DNA of 6,722 bases from Candidatus Thalassarchaeaceae archaeon. GTDB lineage: Archaea > Thermoplasmatota > Poseidoniia > Poseidoniales > Thalassarchaeaceae. The stretch is from the NCBI GenBank assembly GCA_013330385.1, contig DUIL01000090.1, positions 1 to 6,722 on the forward strand, given 5' to 3'. A model generated the notes under the pieces. It did no database searches. It worked only from the letters and a program-made list of their open reading frames with translations, and had not been told where the DNA came from. Position 1 is the stretch's first letter. Each line of letters opens with the position of its first letter. Position numbers and translations under genes: made by a program. Below, one piece after another: positions 6,464 to 6,722 of the stretch.

Positions 6464-6478
6464 ACCCTCGCAGAGGGT
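6464..6478 (-). promoter_or_regulatory. Start-proximal hairpin covering the ribosome site of the PLP enzyme gene
   Basis: ACCCTC and GAGGGT form a perfect 6-bp inverted repeat around a 3-base loop, ending one base before the ATG. In the minus-strand RNA the 3' arm is GAGGGT, the only Shine-Dalgarno candidate, so folding would hide it. As DNA it could also be a small operator. The structure is visible; the regulatory role is inferred. Confidence 0.5.
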
Positions 6479-6503
6479 ACTATGAAATCAACTGAATGAT
6501 AAC

Positions 6504-6509
6504 AATAAA
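6504..6509 (-). promoter_or_regulatory. TATA-like element for the PLP enzyme / exporter operon
   Basis: On the minus strand this reads TTTATT within CTTTATTGTTATC. A start about 25 bases downstream falls near 6480, which would begin the transcript at the hairpin and give a leader of about 18 bases. It is one of several AT-rich options. Confidence 0.3.
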
Positions 6510-6516
6510 GAAAAAT

Positions 6517-6532
6517 CGTCGATAATACGACG
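6517..6532. promoter_or_regulatory. CGTCG-N6-CGACG palindrome, candidate operator
   Basis: This perfect 5-bp inverted repeat with an AT-only 6-base centre spans 16 bases between the divergent PLP-enzyme and Lrp genes. The size and AT-rich centre suit Lrp/AsnC-type dimers. Two more half-sites, GACG at 6559-6562 and CGTC at 6581-6584, lie towards the regulator. Binding is inferred. Confidence 0.4.
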
Positions 6533-6569
6533 GGATATTCAATAATAACCGACTAAATGACGGAAGAAG

Positions 6570-6576
6570 TTATTTC
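6570..6576 (+). promoter_or_regulatory. TATA-like TTATTTC for a leaderless Lrp transcript
   Basis: The element is centred 25 bases before the ATG at 6598, and no Shine-Dalgarno precedes that ATG. Archaeal TATA spacing would start transcription at or next to the first codon. Confidence 0.4.
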
Positions 6577-6597
6577 ATACCGTCTAATCGGCAGCAT

Positions 6598-6722
6598 ATG
6601 CCTCTGAGTGGATTAGACTTGAAGGACCGCCGAATAATTGAGCTCCTCTCTGGAGATGCTCGGATGAGTACGCAATCAATCGCAGATCAATTGAATATGC
6701 CTCGAGTAACGGCTCATGATAG
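6598..6722 (+). CDS. Lrp/AsnC-family transcriptional regulator, N-terminal part (cut by window end)
   Basis: Forty-one codons are visible and the frame is still open at the window end. The sequence has the Lrp/AsnC DNA-binding start: LDLKDRRIIELLSGDARMS (residues 6-24), then helices TQSIADQL (25-32) and the recognition helix beginning MPRVTAHD (34-41). The C-terminal amino-acid-binding RAM/ACT-like domain would lie beyond the window. The start is secure: upstream in-frame codons back to a TAA at 6523-6525 contain no ATG, GTG or TTG. Family members bind as dimers to octamers and often sense amino acids and regulate a divergent gene as well as themselves. Here the divergent neighbour is a sulfur-amino-acid enzyme with an exporter, which are likely targets by inference. 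Confidence 0.88.
   Translation, partial: MPLSGLDLKDRRIIELLSGDARMSTQSIADQLNMPRVTAHD

Overview
The window most resembles a contig piece from an uncultured marine-type archaeon, possibly Marine Group II (Poseidoniales). This placement is inference at modest confidence. It rests on a start region with the archaeal Shine-Dalgarno AGGTGAT, an Lrp/AsnC gene whose only possible start lies about 25 bases after a TATA-like element with no Shine-Dalgarno (a leaderless layout), moderate-to-low GC, very tight convergent junctions, and short T-runs rather than hairpin-plus-U terminators. A bacterial origin cannot be excluded without searches. No rRNA, tRNA, CRISPR array, insertion sequence or phage gene was seen.

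Layout. (1) Positions 1-1200, plus strand: the 3' part of an unrecognised, tryptophan-rich acidic protein. (2) Positions 1203-2612, minus strand: a fused SRPBCC + TIGR01777/SDR39U1-type NAD(P)-dependent epimerase-like protein that converges on gene 1 with two bases between the stop codons. (3) A 190-base divergent intergenic region with nested inverted repeats. (4) Positions 2803-4359, plus strand: a CrtI-type carotenoid/phytoene desaturase. (5) A minus-strand cluster, in transcription order: a Cys/Met-metabolism PLP enzyme of the cystathionine gamma-synthase/lyase family (6462-5260), a LysE/RhtB exporter with EamB-like features (5228-4626), and a small two-helix membrane protein (about 4579-4352) whose end overlaps the end of the desaturase gene by 8 bases. 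(6) A 135-base divergent region with several GACG/CGTC half-sites and a start-proximal hairpin. (7) From 6598, plus strand: the N-terminal helix-turn-helix of an Lrp/AsnC regulator, cut by the window end.

How the genes may work together. The right half reads as a sulfur-amino-acid module. A PLP enzyme that makes or breaks cysteine, homocysteine or cystathionine lies 31 bases upstream of a LysE-family exporter, and an amino-acid-responsive Lrp-type regulator is divergent from both. I infer metabolism, overflow export and sensing of one amino-acid pool. The left-centre half pairs a flavin carotenoid desaturase with a divergent SRPBCC-epimerase fusion through a shared, repeat-rich promoter region, which suggests joint regulation. 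No crtB, crtY or rhodopsin gene is visible, so the desaturase pathway cannot be named. The most original signals are the three-part ATGAGG/CCTCAT arrangement, the hairpin covering the PLP enzyme's ribosome binding site, and the altered NPT motif of that enzyme.
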